A stretch of 64,000 nt of DNA, taken from Maylandia zebra (lineage: Eukaryota; Chordata; Actinopteri; Cichliformes; Cichlidae). Positions 1 through 12,531 of this stretch are shown here, piece after piece (the first letter of the stretch is position 1; every line of letters begins with the position of its first letter). The stretch covers positions 19,791,560 to 19,855,559 of the forward strand of contig NC_135177.1 of the NCBI RefSeq assembly GCF_041146795.1, written 5' to 3'. The notes beneath the pieces are model-generated. The model saw only the letters and a program-made list of their open reading frames with translations, did not search any database and had not been told where the DNA came from. A program made the translations under genes and the position numbers.

Positions 1-240
1 GTGTATTGTGTGCAAATTATACAAGAGCAGCCTAGTCAAAGCCTTTAAACGGTTAGCAGTAATGAACCAAAAGTTCAAAACTCATTAGTATATGTTAAAT
101 CCTTTGATTTTATGGCCTTTTAAAACTGCTTCATGTATCTCATCTTTAAGTCCAAATTAAACACTACTGAATACAGGCAGTTGTCTTAAGACAATAACTG
201 CAGCAATTTCGGCCAAACGAGCAAGCATAGCTCTAAATTA

Positions 241-562
241 AATGGTAAATGGTAAATGGCCTGTATTTGTATAGCGCTTTTCTAGTCCCTAAGGACCCCA
301 AAGCGCTTTACACAACCTGTCATCCACCCATTCACACACTGGTGATGGCAAGCTACAATGTAGCCACAGCCACCCTGGGGCGCACTGACAGAGGCGAGGC
401 TGCCGGACACTGGCGCCACCGGGCCCTCTGACCACCACCAGTAGGCAACAGGTGAAGTGTCTTGCCCAAGGACACAACGACCGAGACTGTCCAAGCCGGG
501 GCTCGAACCGGCAACCTTCCGATTACAAGGCGAACTCCTAACTCTTGAGCCACGATCGCCCC
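241..562 (-). repeat. tRNA-derived SINE, AFC-like (cichlid)
   Basis: Read on the minus strand, the element begins with a tRNA-like head. An A-box-like segment lies near 545-555 and a B-box (GGTTCGAGCCCC) near 500-510. A roughly 250-bp tRNA-unrelated body follows, and the element ends in a short CATTTAC-type tail repeat at 241-262. The 7-bp direct repeat TAAATTA flanks it at 234-240 and 564-570 and looks like the target-site duplication. I recognise the body as the AFC SINE of African cichlids from memory; no library search was possible. Open frames across it are not genes. Confidence 0.8.
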
Positions 563-3500
563 ATAAATTACTTGAAATCATACAAGAAAGGGCAGGAAAT
601 CACAAAAAACTCCTTAAACTTTCAATTTCAGTTGATAGAGGGCACAAAAAGCTTTCAGCCCCAAAATGATAAGACAACTTTAATGGCAACTATTTTCTTA
701 GAAGGGCACTCAACAAAAACTTGGCAGTAAATCGTTGCTGTTCTGTGGCAGTCATATGAGCGCTGCACTCCAAAGCAACAGCACAAGTCCTTGCTGGTAA
801 CGTCGGCTAAACACAAACAAAAAACTTTTTCTGGCTCATATTACAGGCAAAATATTCAGATGCTGTAAAAGAAAATGACATTGTTATTCATAGAAAGCAT
901 TTACATGTTAATACTGCGATTTTCATGGCACTGAGTATCACTGCCAAGTGATCAGGTTCACTGTTAGTATGAATCTGTCAGGAAAAATGCTCCAAAACAA
1001 CACTATGCTGATCAGATCAGTCAAACTTGGCATGCTTGGAGCAGACACCAACTGACTGCTGTGGCAGGAGCTGCCAACCAGGCATCAATCATGTACTTCA
1101 TTGTCATCACCGGACACAGGCGTTGGGGTACAAGAAGCTCAAAACTATTTATTTACTTTTTACAAATACTCCCAGAATCTTTGCAAGCACATTTGCACTT
1201 GATGCTGAACACCCTTTACGGACTGATTTAAATAGTTTGTGACATCAGGTATTGTGATGACAAATGAGGGCCAGGTGGATAAAGCACAGAGTCCTTCAAG
1301 TGCCATTTCTGATAAAATTGATGTGCTCTCTTGTAATGCTCCTCACAAACGTTATCTACAAAGAGAGAGCCCACCTGCAGGACTATCAGAAGGCCTAAAT
1401 ACATACATTTACTCGTACTAAAATATCAAAAGCCTGACACCCAGATGGACTTCTAGTTGAGGATTAAAGCTAAAACTTTCAGTAGGAATTCTGGAAGATA
1501 AATTATTTATTTTAGCCAGTTGCACTGGATAGTAATGACCACCTACTAAATAATATACTCCTTTCTTTATACAGAAACCTAATGCTACACAAAGACCATG
1601 ATAGAATTTAATTGCATATGCACTTTGGTAATGTATGTGAAAGTAAGCCGACTGTGAGCTTTGTATAGCAATGAGTCATGCAAGACATAAACTCTGCTAC
1701 TATTTACTAATTAACCTCCCTTTCTTCATAATCTCCTCCATCGTAGCACCTGGTCCCTAATGGGGAGAAAACAGTGGGTGAAACAGCTGTATAGATAATG
1801 AGAACATTATCCACTCAAAATTTGAGTGGAACAAAAAAGGATTTTTCAAACTGCAATTTTCCCCCAGAGCCTTTAAAAAAAAAAAAAAATAGAAATAAGC
1901 TAGTTTAAAAAAATAAATTACTATATTACAATAAAGACAAATAATATTAAAAATAATTACTTGATAGTCTTATTTTTTAATTTAAACTACTGAATAAGTA
2001 AGTGTGATCAACAAAGTCTAACTTTCATCTCAGTGGGTTTATATTGGGAGTGTACTGGAAACCAGAGACTATGTTGCATGAAGATGTCCAAATTCACTGC
2101 TTCCCCATCTGTTTTTAAACATTAGTCTGACTCATTCTTCATTTTCCATTCATGTGCAAGCAGCACGACCACAAGTTAAAAGCATTCAAACACCAGGTCC
2201 AGTCGGCTCTGTGCAGGCATCTCCTGCCTCATTACATTTTCACATTTAGCTAATGTCCTGACAATAAGTCAATGAAGCGTAATGCTTGCATGCAAGAAAG
2301 TTATGGGGATATAGTGCGAGTTGTATCAGTGTTTGTGTATGTTTTGGCTTAGTTTCTACCCTCAGGCTCCGTATTCTTTAAATGTCAAAAAGGTCCAAAA
2401 ATCTATTTATCAGTCTGTTTTTTAATGTGATATTGATGTCAGAAACCATGAAAAAAGACAAAAACTCTTAATCTGTCCATGTCCTAATCAACCTAGGTGT
2501 TGGATACACTTACTTTTGAGTCTTTTATTGTCTTATTATCTTGTAAGTGCTGAGTGAATGCGTGTAACGAATAATGGCCTGGGCAACAATTTTTTTCCGA
2601 AACAAAGCACTCAGATGGATTTGGCTGAAAACATCATCTTAAATGACTTGTTTTAGTGACTCTATATTCTTCTTTCTCTTATTTATTTATTCTTGCTTGA
2701 ATTTTGCAGAAAATGTGTTTCTGAGACTTGAATATATTTTAAATACAGACTATTTTTTAAATTATACCTGCAAATGTGAATACTGCTTTGCTGCTGTCAG
2801 GTTTAAATATTAAAAGGCTCTTGCTCTTCAGACACAGTTGCAGGTGCTTGTGAATAAGTATATTCACACCTGGGGAGACTGAATCAACACTGAACCTATG
2901 CATTTCGTCTGCTCGACAGCAACGTCTGCCTCTTCTTTGTCCTCACCTCGACACCATATTAATCATCAATCAACACGTCTGAAATGTAAGAAAAAATAAT
3001 TTACTTCAACAATCTAAACAGGATAAAACATACATTTTATCTGCAAACTCATGAGTCATTTTAGCATTTTACAAACACCATATCACCGTACCAGTGATGT
3101 CAAACAGTACGAAAAATTAACAGAATCATTAGAGGTTGTCAATTTTAAACACAAAAGGTGTTGGGTTTCTGGATTATTTATCTAAAGAAAAATACTGAAG
3201 GCTGACCAGTATACAAGTATACATTAGCCTATCACAGATAAATCACTATCATTGTAAATGCTGGGATGACCCCTGCAGAAAAATGATGTGATGGCTCAGT
3301 AACATGCTTTCTATATCTGCAAATTTGCAAGAGCCTATGTCCGAGTGGTGTGTATGTCATAACAAAGTGTAAGGCACCGTGCATAAGTCTACACAATTTG
3401 TTGTTTCTGCATATTTGATGTTATAGCATCGTACTTTCTATTGTCCATACTTCGTTGGACAAGTTATGTGATGCCACAATTTCTAAATAGCCAAAAGCAT

Positions 3501-3889
3501 GTATTTTTTTTTTTTCTTTATGTTCCATTAAAGACTTCAGATAGTAGCTCATCTGGCAAAATGCAACCTTGAGAACAATTTGGAGTATATTTTCATTGTG
3601 TGCAAGTTTTATTAAAACCTGCCCAGTAGTAGATGGAGTAACAATTCTTGTGAACTGCAGACAGATGGATGTCTTGCCATGGGATATTATGCTCATTAGA
3701 TGAGATATAATGTAGATAGTACAGTTAATATATCTGAGATCAGTATATACTGGTAAGTTGGGCTTCAGCATTTCTGTCACTTAAAGTACTTTTGGAAATC
3801 CAACAGATTTGGTTTTGACTGTAAAGAATGTATCCAAAACTCAAAGTAGTTCAGTCTGGGCACATCTTATTATTTAGCCTTAGATGTTT
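563..3889. other. Gene-free stretch, AT-rich, includes malsu1 3' flank
   Basis: I see no exon, RNA gene or recognisable transposon here. The part nearest 3889 is probably malsu1 3' UTR: a minus-strand AATAAA lies at 3608-3613, about 280 bases past the stop. Open frames in the region, such as 3421-3780 minus, lack homology that I recognise and have no splice context. Confidence 0.5.
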
Positions 3890-5953
3890 TCACTTTGTAA
3901 CTTCAACATCAAATATGAAATCCTCTGGGAGTGTTTCAGTTGGGATACTCTTCAGCTGCTCATCGTAGCTGCGGAGAGTCCAAAGTTTTTCGAGTTCATA
4001 CACTTCTCTAGTCTCTGGCAGCATGAAATGAACAACCATATTACCTGAGACACAGAAAAACAAATACTTGTAACTTTTATAGATGGTTAATTTAGTGGAT
4101 AGGAATTGTTAAACAAATAATAAGGATATACATACCAAAGTCAATACACATCCAATCTTCTGCATCTTTCCCTTCAATCTTGACATTTGGATCTTCATCT
4201 TTCTTCAGAAACTTGTACTGAAGTAAAAGCACCCTTTGTATGAGTTTAAAGAACAAATATATTTAGCATGTAACAAAGAATAAACAGAGGTAAGTTACCA
4301 CTTTAATGGCATAAAGTGCCATTGCGCGCAAGTGCCTTGGTGACACACCGCTGACGACAATGAAGTACTCAGCGTATTTGATTTGCTCTGGTACTTTAAT
4401 CACACAGAGGTCTACTGCATTTTCCTGACGCAGAAGAGACACCAGCACATCAAGACTGAAAGTCTCCAAGGATCCTTGACAAAAAGAAAAGAAAATGGTA
4501 AAGCAGTACGAGCATGTAAGCAGCACAGGGGTCCTACTTTCTTTGAGTCACTGCAAGGCAGTTTGGAAAAAGACATTTTACAGAAACATACTGGTACTTT
4601 GAACATGAGTCACCCACAATGAAATGACAAAACTGCATTCATCCATGTAACTAAGAAGTATTTTCTAGTAATTTTATACAGAGTTGGTCCTGGTGAGAAC
4701 GTTTACACAGGTGTTGATTGAAATCATTGAATAAAAAGAAATGAGATATAATCAAAGGTTGTTTATTTGATATACAACCCTCCAAATTATGATCTAGCAC
4801 ATTTGCATGTCCTTTAATACCAATTTTTTTAAGTGTTACATGTGTAATTCTATACTTCTGTGACTAATTATTTTTCTTCATTACTTCCTCTTGTCAATAT
4901 GTGAAGGTGTGGACTTTGCCAGACAAATTCTGCAGTGTCTGTAACATTACACAACCTGAGTAATACATCAGCAAATATAAACATTACATTACTTTTTTAT
5001 TTATAAATTCTGCATATCCTGTGGACATGATCAACAGGCTGCAGTTTTGTGCAGCCTGTTGCATGCTGTAGTGTCCATAACAGTAAATGACACACATCTG
5101 ATGCTTATTTGGCTTAAATGAAAAACAACAGCATAAATGACAAAAAGTTTTATATTTAATGCGCAATCATGTCAGATTTAAAAATATTTAATATTTTTAT
5201 TAGAGTTTAATTGTTTTTAATGAAACTGCACACACTTGATGTGAACCATCTAAACCGTATGAATCATCTTTTTAAGTATCCCAACTGTCTATTTTCCTTT
5301 GTTTTATCTGTAAGTAGTAGATATTTACATTCTTTCATCCTTCATGAAATCCCAGTGTTTACTATTACCTGCCAATTAATTACTGGCACAAATAATAAGC
5401 ATATTAAGCAAGAATTTAGGCATCTGCCGTCATATTGGCAGTTTTGTCAGAAATAAGAAGCAGGACTTTGTTTTTGCAACCTGAAGATGCACCATAAAAA
5501 CTTTTCAGGTATCACACTTTCAAGACCAAATGTCGCGTAACCGTGAAACGTCAAGAAATTCAATTATATTACACATGATAAAGCAAGTAAGCGACTGCTC
5601 TTGAAACCTCTATCACGCTCTAAGTACTTACTGCGACTTAAGGAGCTGTTTTCGCTGCTATTATCGTCCAGTTCATGTGAATCATCTTCAATCACGCCAT
5701 TACTCTCTGAATTTCGGCTCTCTTCGCTTTCCGAATAACATCTTTTTATGTCAAAGTGCCCGGTGAAGGACGCTGTGTGATGCGAGTGTTGACATGAGGT
5801 CAGATTTGCTGTAAAATGTTGAGGCACAGACAGGCTAATGCACCGAGCTTTGGAGATTGAACAAATGCTTCCAAAAGCCTCTGTTGGCTTTAGTAAAACA
5901 CTACTTCTCAACACCGAGGACAGCACTTTCCGCGAGTGACAGAGTAAATTCAT
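3890..5953 (-). CDS. malsu1: Mitochondrial assembly of ribosomal large subunit 1 (RsfS/DUF143 family)
   Basis: Four exons: 5632-5953, 4299-4474, 4136-4217 and 3890-4044, giving 244 codons plus stop. The first exon codes a basic, Ser-rich presequence typical of mitochondrial import, then an acidic Glu/Ser/Asp linker. The RsfS-like domain follows: [32 protein letters not shown], then [15 protein letters not shown] and [14 protein letters not shown]. In the family this protein binds uL14 on the mitochondrial large subunit and prevents premature joining with the small subunit. I chose the ATG at 5953 because its context (ACCATGA) is better than the in-frame ATG at 5968, which would add five residues. 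A CCAAT box and an ETS-like site lie just upstream. The match to human MALSU1 is clear across all four exons. Confidence 0.93.
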
Positions 5954-5959
5954 GGTCTT

Positions 5960-6060
5960 CACCTGCATAACATTACAGTATTACGGAAACAGCTATCCAC
6001 GAGTTTACAGCGCTAAAAACAGGAAGTGTTTCATGTCCTCGGTTTTGATTGGCTTTTAAT
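5960..6060 (-). promoter_or_regulatory. Likely malsu1 promoter
   Basis: A CCAAT box on the minus strand (GATTGG on plus at 6047-6052) and an ETS-like AGGAAGT at 6021-6027 lie within 100 bases of the start codon. The transcription start itself is inferred, not seen. Confidence 0.35.
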
Positions 6061-6372
6061 GCATTTTTGTTGGCTTTAAGGTCGTGATTGTGGGGGGGAA
6101 AATATAGAGCTCCCCCTATCGGTAGCGAAAGCTACCGAAACTTCAGGCTGTGGATTTTCTTTGTACTCTGATTTCCACATGTAAGGTTAGTCCATTGCCC
6201 TGTGATTTACTTTGACTTGACTGATGAACCCACTTTAAACATGTGAAACATGTTTGGAAATTACATTTTAATGATGTAATTAATTTGCACATGCACACAC
6301 AGGTGTTAAGTGAAGGCCTGTGAGAGCACGATTGAGTCTGGGATTTTTTTTTTGTTTGTTTGTTTTGTTTTT

Positions 6373-6590
6373 TTATGTACTTGACCTCAGGTCAGCAGGT
6401 AGCTTGTTCCAAAGAATGGGACTACTGTAATTGAAAGCACTTTCAGCACACTTGGATCTAATTCTGGGACTAGTTACAAGATCTACATCTGATGACCCGA
6501 CCGCAATATAAACTATAAGAGGGATTTTAAAGGTAATTCTGTATTGAACTGGAGCCAATGGAGTGACTCCAACACTTGGATATGCTCAAG
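6373..6590 (-). repeat. L2-type LINE fragment, C-terminal end of ORF2
   Basis: The minus strand reads TPLAPVQYRITFKI, then about 30 residues later ILWNKLPADLRSST. These match the last part of L2/CR1-group reverse-transcriptase ORFs (LHWLPVQYRI... LWNSLPxxLRS). This is the 3' half of a LINE relic whose other half lies at 8111-8256. A Tc1 element sits between them. Confidence 0.65.
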
Positions 6591-6593
6591 TTT

Positions 6594-8110
6594 CCAAATG
6601 AAACAAACAAGATGTGCTTTAACTGCAGGCTGTCAGCTTTTATTTGAGGCTATTTACATCCAAATCAGGTGAACAGTGTAGGAATTACAACAGTTTCCAT
6701 ATGTGCCTCCCACTTGTTAAGGGACCAAAAGTAATGGGATAGAATAAGAACCATAAATCAAACTTTCACTTTTTAATACTTGGTTGCAAATCCTTTGCAG
6801 TCAATCACAGCCTGAAGTCTGGAACACAGACATCACTAGACGCTGGGTTTCATCCCTGGCGATGCTCTGCCAGGCCTCTACTGCAACAGTCTTCAGTTCC
6901 TGCTTGTTCTTGGGGCATTTTCCCTTCAGTTTCATCTTCAGCAAGTGAAAGACATGCTCAATCAGATTCAGGTCAGGTGATTGACTTAGCTATTGCAAAA
7001 AAAAGTCCACTTCTTTCCCTTCAAAAACTCTTTGGTTGCTTTTGCAGTATGCTTTGGGTCATTGTCCATCTGCACTGTGAAGTGCTGTCCAGTGACTTCA
7101 GAATTCATCGTGCAGCTTTTGTCAGCAGTCACATCACCAATAAACACAAGAGAACCAGTTCCACTGGCAGGCATACATGCCTACGCATGACACTTCCACC
7201 ACCATGCTTCACTGATAAGGTGCTTAGGATCATGAGCAGTTCCTTTCCTTCTCCATACTCTTCTCTTCCCATCACTCTGGTACAAGTTGATCTTGGTCTC
7301 ATCTGTCCACAGGATGTTGTTCCAGAACTGTAAAGGCTTTTTTTAGACATCGTTTGGCAAACTCTAATCTGGCCTTCCTGTTTTTGGGGCTCACCAATGG
7401 TTTACATCTTGTGGTGAACCCTCTGTATTCACACTGGTGGAGTCTTCTCTTGATTGTTGACTTTGACACACATACACCTACCTCATGGAGAGTGTTCTTG
7501 ATCTGGCCAACTGTTGTGAAGGGTGTTTTCTTCACCAGGGGAAGGACTCTTCGGTCATCCACCACAGTTGTTTTCCGTGGTCTTCCTAGTCTTTTGGTGT
7601 TGCTGAGCTCACCGGCGTGTTCCTTCTTTTTGAAAATGTTCCAAACAGTTGTTTTGGCCACGCCTAATGTTTTTGCTATCTCTCTGATGGGTTTGTTTTG
7701 TTTTTTCAGCCTAATTATCGCTTGCTTCACTGATAGTGACAGCTCTTTGGATATCATCTTGACAGTTGACAACAGGTTCCAAATGCAAATAGCACACTTG
7801 AAATGAACTCTGGACCTTTTATCTGCTCATTGTAATTGGGATAATGAGCGAATAACACACCTGGCCATGGAACAGCTGAGAAGCCAATAGTCCCATTACT
7901 TTTGGTCCCTTAACAAGTGGGAGGCACATATGCAAGCTGTTGTAATTCCTACACCGTTCACCTGATTTGGATATAAATACCCTCAAATAAAAGCTGACAG
8001 TCTGCAGTTAAAGCACATATTGTTTGTTTCATTTGGAATCCATTGTGGTTGTGTATAGAGCCAAAAATGTTAGAATTGTGTCGATGTCCCAATATTTATG
8101 GACCTGACTG
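6594..8110 (-). mobile_element. Tc1/mariner transposon, near full length but decayed
   Basis: Long inverted repeats pair 6594-6750 with 7885-8035. The right end is complete (CAGTCAGGTCC tip at 8110, followed by TA), but about 75 bases of the matching left tip are missing. The transposase reads on the minus strand. An intact N-terminal part at 7299-7772 has two helix-turn-helix motifs (IREIAKTLGVAKTTVWNIFKK) and a GRPRKT linker. The DDE part is spread over several frames between 6780 and 7350 and includes VQMDNDPKHTAKAT (second catalytic Asp) and a QSPDLNLIEH motif. Frameshifts and an early stop mean it is inactive. Confidence 0.85.
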
Positions 8111-8256
8111 TATGCATAAGGACTCTGCCTGTTGCTTTCTGAATAAGCTGAAGTTGTCCCACTGATGCAAATTGAGCATTCAAATAGTCTAACCTGCGTG
8201 ATATGAATGCATGGACCAATTTCTCACAGTCAGGTTGAGGTAAAACATTCCTCATT
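8111..8256 (-). repeat. L2-type LINE fragment, reverse-transcriptase thumb region
   Basis: The minus strand reads PDCEKLVHAFISRRLDY, then QLQLIQKATGRVL. This matches the segment of L2-type ORF2 that directly precedes the piece at 6373-6590. The LINE reading breaks at 8110, where the Tc1 tip begins. Confidence 0.6.
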
Positions 8257-9681
8257 TTGAATATGCACTTTAAAGTAATAGAAAGCCCATCTAGTGAACA
8301 AACCAGTTATCAAACCAGACTTGCTCATTGTGTTTCCGAGAAATGAATGATAAATATGAACAAATGTTCTCTGACCTTTTTGAGCAACAACAAATATTTG
8401 CCTCGTCTCTGTTCAGTTCTAAAATAATGTTGAAAATGATGACAGCAGATACTATGATCATTTATTGCTCCATTAATTTGCAAACAAGGGTTAGATCATT
8501 GGAGGAAAATGATGACTACAACTGTGTATCATCTGAATAGGATATTTTATGCTGGAACATGTAAAAGCTAAAGAGTAATAGTCCAAGAACAGACAACTGA
8601 GGAACCCCTGATTTAATTTGTTACATTTGTCCAGATCTAAAAACCACTAACTGAAGCATATACACTTCCTTCTTTAAGATATGATGAAAACCTGACCCAT
8701 TAAACCAGCTGACCCATTCGGGGAATGGACACAGGAACTCTGGGGATGTCTTGTGATGTTTGGCTGTTCCTTTATATCCAGTGGACATGCAATTGCATTT
8801 AGATCTGCAGACTTTGCAGGTGGGATCAACAGCTTGGTCTATTCTTCTGAGCAAGTCTCAAATGAAGTGTATTGTCCTGCCCCGCCGTCTGGAGGTGCCT
8901 TTGAAGTGAATGTGAGCATCACTGTTTTGGTGAGTGGTGTGCGTCACAATCACATCCACATGAATGCCAGGACTCAAGGTTTTCCAGAAGAACATCTAAT
9001 TGTACATATCAATTCACCTGCCATATTTTATTGTTGCATCTCATCAAATGTTGCAGCTCTTAAATTGGAGTTGAGGTTATATTCATTATTTCCTTAATTT
9101 CAAGTTCAAGTTCAGTTTCCAGCAACATTTAAATCACTCTGGCTTTTTATTTCGTATTTACTTTCTTCAAAGCCTCTGCTACTTTGATGAACTGTAAGAC
9201 TGGCATGGTTGTGTATATAAGAAAACAAAACTGCTACTTACTAATGAACTGTTTGTTGAAACTTTTGTTCATTATAATCATAATTGTGTGCTGTCAACAT
9301 TTTGTCTAGCAGCTGGATGACAGTCACAACAGTACTATTGTCTGCTGTGTCAGAAGGACAAGTAAAAAAATGCACCTCTTAAATGTTGTCAGAAAGAAAG
9401 GTATAAAATTCATTATTTGCATTTATTTTGGTAGGAAGCTATGACAGGAGAATGCTACTGTTTTATAAAATCAACACCTCTGGCCTGAACAACCCCTGAT
9501 ATATAAAATGCATCGATTATAAAACCTTTATGCTATAAAAATGTATAAAGTTCACCTGAGGTATAATCTCCTTGGTCATTAAAATTACAAATTCAAGTAT
9601 ATAGTCAAAACACTCTTGTACCTGTACAGAGTAAAGCAGTGCACTTTTTTTGTGCATTTGTACTGTTGTTTGAATGAGTCC
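8257..9681. other. Gene-free stretch, includes smpd5 3' flank
   Basis: No exon or repeat that I can name. The high-coordinate part is presumably smpd5 3' UTR, with candidate AATAAA signals on the minus strand near 9422. A 114-codon plus-strand frame at 8753-9097 shows no recognisable domain. Confidence 0.4.
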
Positions 9682-12531
9682 TCATTCATCAGCAGAGTCT
9701 GAGTCCATAACCACATTCAGTTTGAGTCCCACAGGAATATGGTCCGTAAGCCCAGCCAGCTGAGTTATAAAGGTCACCTCTTCAATTTCCTAAATGGAAA
9801 AAAAGATTTTATGCATTTTCTAATGATAAATTATTCTTCTAAATGAGGAGGCTGTCAGTAGTTCTGCAATTTGCAAATATTTTCTGAATGATCTACAGAT
9901 ATAAACATTTCAAACACAAATGAGCAAATGAAAAGACTGGGGACTGAACACAGGGAAATAAGAGAGGCACATACTGTTCGGCACTGCTTCGAAATGGAGC
10001 TTTCGCGGTACAGGATATAGTCGATCCGTCGTCCGATCCACGGCTGGTCAGTTTCAGGGTACACCAACGGAAAGTCCGCCTTAGGTACAGGAGGAGCGAT
10101 AAACCTCTTTCTCAGATCCTCACTCTCCAAAGTCCTACAAGAGCATGAAAAAGACAGGGCAGGTTGCTGTAACCATAAACAGTGTGTAAGGATTTCTTAT
10201 CAGAAATTTAGTTTTCCTGAAAACAACAAAAGTGGCAAAAGTACCTCTGTAGATTTTCTGGGGTGTTTACATCTTCTTCATACAATGTGGGCTGTTCCAG
10301 CAGAGTACCTTCAAAAACAAACCATAAAAATTCTCTAATCTTTGTTGAAATTTGTCATATAGTCAAACTATGAAGTGCTACAGGGAATAAATAGTACAAA
10401 CCGGTGACCCAGGGCTTCTCCTTTCCAGGTCCGGCCCTGCAAGGGTCTTTGTATTCCTCAAAAACAGAGTGACTCTGTTCCTGACGATCATCTAGATGAA
10501 TACATTTTAAAAACTGGTTAAAAACACAATATTAACAAAAAGGAAAAATATTAACAGAATAAAGTCTTGCATGAGACAGCAACACACCAGGTGAGCAGTT
10601 GTCAAAGTTGAAATCTCCACAGAGTACATCAAAAACAACATCCTCATCAGGTTGTTTGTTGGCAGCTTGAAATTCCGCGATCCACTTAGTTACCATTTCT
10701 AACTGGATACAACGAATTTCCCCTTCACCTGAAATAGGATTACACAGAGGGTCTCCTAAACACAACTTAAAATAAAAAAATAAAAAAATTTAAATATGAA
10801 AAGATTTTATAATTTGTTTAATTAAGCCAAATCAGAAATTGGGACCTACCCTCTGGTGCATGAAGGTGTGTGCAGTTAAAATAGCCAACCACTCTCTTCT
10901 GTTTCTGGTTCTTCCCAATAAGCACCTAGAAATTAAAACAAAAACAAAAAAAAACAATCATGGCATCATATTTTCTGTTTATTCAAACTGATACAAAAGC
11001 CCAAGTATTAATTCTATTTTACATAAAAGCAACAAAGTCCAATGAAATCAACACTCAATACCTCACTAAAAATGTCTGTAACTTCATAAGATGACCCTCC
11101 TTATTATGCATGCATCCACTACTTTATATCACATATTTCCACATCATAAAGTTAACTAATGGACCTAAACTGACTTCTAAACTTTTTGAGGTGTCACGAA
11201 TTTTGCTCACAGTTTCAGTTCTTTATCTCAGATCAGCTAAGCTCTGATGAAATTTCCACTTCCTGTCCATAAATATGAAAGCATACTTCTAAAATGAAAC
11301 GTTGAACACAATTTATCCCTATACGATGACGTGCAAGCATCCAAAACTAGCAGATCTGAAGATTTCAAAACAAAAACAAAAAAAAAAAAAGGGAAAAAAA
11401 GAAAAGACAGATTAAAGAGGGGGACGTTAAGCAATGCACCTTAACAGAAAGCAGACCCTTGGCAGCCAGTGCATCCTCTCCTCGGCTGTTTGGAAAGCAG
11501 TGGTACTGGGCCTCGAGGACAGGGAATCGGCTGGCGAGGAAGAGCCCACTGTTGAAGAACTTAAAAGAAGAACATCTGCATGGTGGCTGGCATGCATACA
11601 CACCTATATCATACAGTATGTGTCCAAATTCAAGCTTCAATATATTGGTGAGCTTCCGTGCAGCCCTCTTATCAAACACTTCTTCAAGGCACAGTATGTC
11701 GACGTTGGCTGGAAACAGTGGCGATATCTCCCAGGGTACATCACTCTGCTGGCGGAGTCCCTGAGAGCTCAAAGCTCGGGGATTTTGCTGACTTGATTGG
11801 TCCTGTTGGTTAGAGTTACGGTTGGAATTGAGGAGGGGAAAGGTGGACTCATTCAAAGGCTCTTCTGTATCATCAGTGGGTACACAATCTATGTTAGAAT
11901 TTAGATTTAGATCATGCATTTCAGCTGGGTCAGGATGTTGACTTACTGTAGCCCCGTATGTAGGTGAGTTCACTGTGGGAAGAATGCTGCTGGAGGGGCT
12001 GAGAGTACCACAGCTGCTGGGGGAATCAACTAATATCCGGATATTAGGGCGAGATATGCCCTGCACAATGCATTGGCCAATAGCAGTTGCCCTACGTTGA
12101 GTGTTAGCCAAGTTGTTAAAGCGAGCCAGGCTGTCAGGCAGCAGACAAAGGTTGGCTGAAGCAAAGACAAATGACGCCTTACCAGTCAGCTCAAAGCCCT
12201 TGTTTGTTGCCTTCTCTGGTAAGGATGGTATCTCTCTGTGGTAGCTAAATGGCCTGCGGCAGGCCTGAAGAGGTGCCCAAAGCAGAAAGCCAAGAAAAGC
12301 CAAAGGGGCAGTAGCGAGAAAAAGAATAAAGAAGGTAATGGAGCCAAAAAAGACCTCGAGGGGGCGAAGATAGCATTCCTGTTCCAGCCGCTGACTTTGC
12401 TCCAGAGTGGTGGACTTGCACACAGCAATGAGGCGATCAAGAAACCAGAAACATGGCACGATAAAAGCCCATCCCACAGCATGGATGCCTGCAACAAAGC
12501 CATTAGGAAAGGCAGAAGCCTGCAGGGCCAT
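9682..12531 (-). CDS. smpd5: Neutral sphingomyelinase (sphingomyelin phosphodiesterase 5, SMPD3-like)
   Basis: Seven coding exons: 11440-12531, 10850-10925, 10588-10728, 10402-10491, 10245-10308, 9975-10134 and 9682-9789; 576 residues. The enzyme hydrolyses sphingomyelin to ceramide and phosphocholine. Two N-terminal hydrophobic segments (about residues 11-31 and 61-87) are followed by a Ser/Asn/Gln-rich variable linker (about 190-270). The Mg-dependent DNase-I-like catalytic core comes next: DILCLEEVFDKRA (metal-binding Glu near 284), CTHLHAPEG, CGDFNFDN (Asp428, Asn430), GRRIDYILY and GLTDHIPVG (catalytic His558). It resembles nSMase2 (SMPD3) throughout. I call it smpd5 because it sits beside spatc1 and grina, as in the 8q24.3 block. 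A non-coding first exon probably ends near 13591, where the minus strand has a GTAAG donor. Confidence 0.9.

Noticed and set aside
3421-3780. 119-codon minus-strand ORF
   Set aside because: Lies in the malsu1 3' flank and contains a likely polyadenylation signal; no domain.
7354-7806. 150-codon plus-strand ORF
   Set aside because: Opposite strand of the Tc1 transposase; a shadow.
8753-9097. 114-codon plus-strand ORF
   Set aside because: No recognisable homology or promoter; length is possible by chance.
11434-11796. 120-codon plus-strand ORF
   Set aside because: Antisense shadow of smpd5 exon 1.
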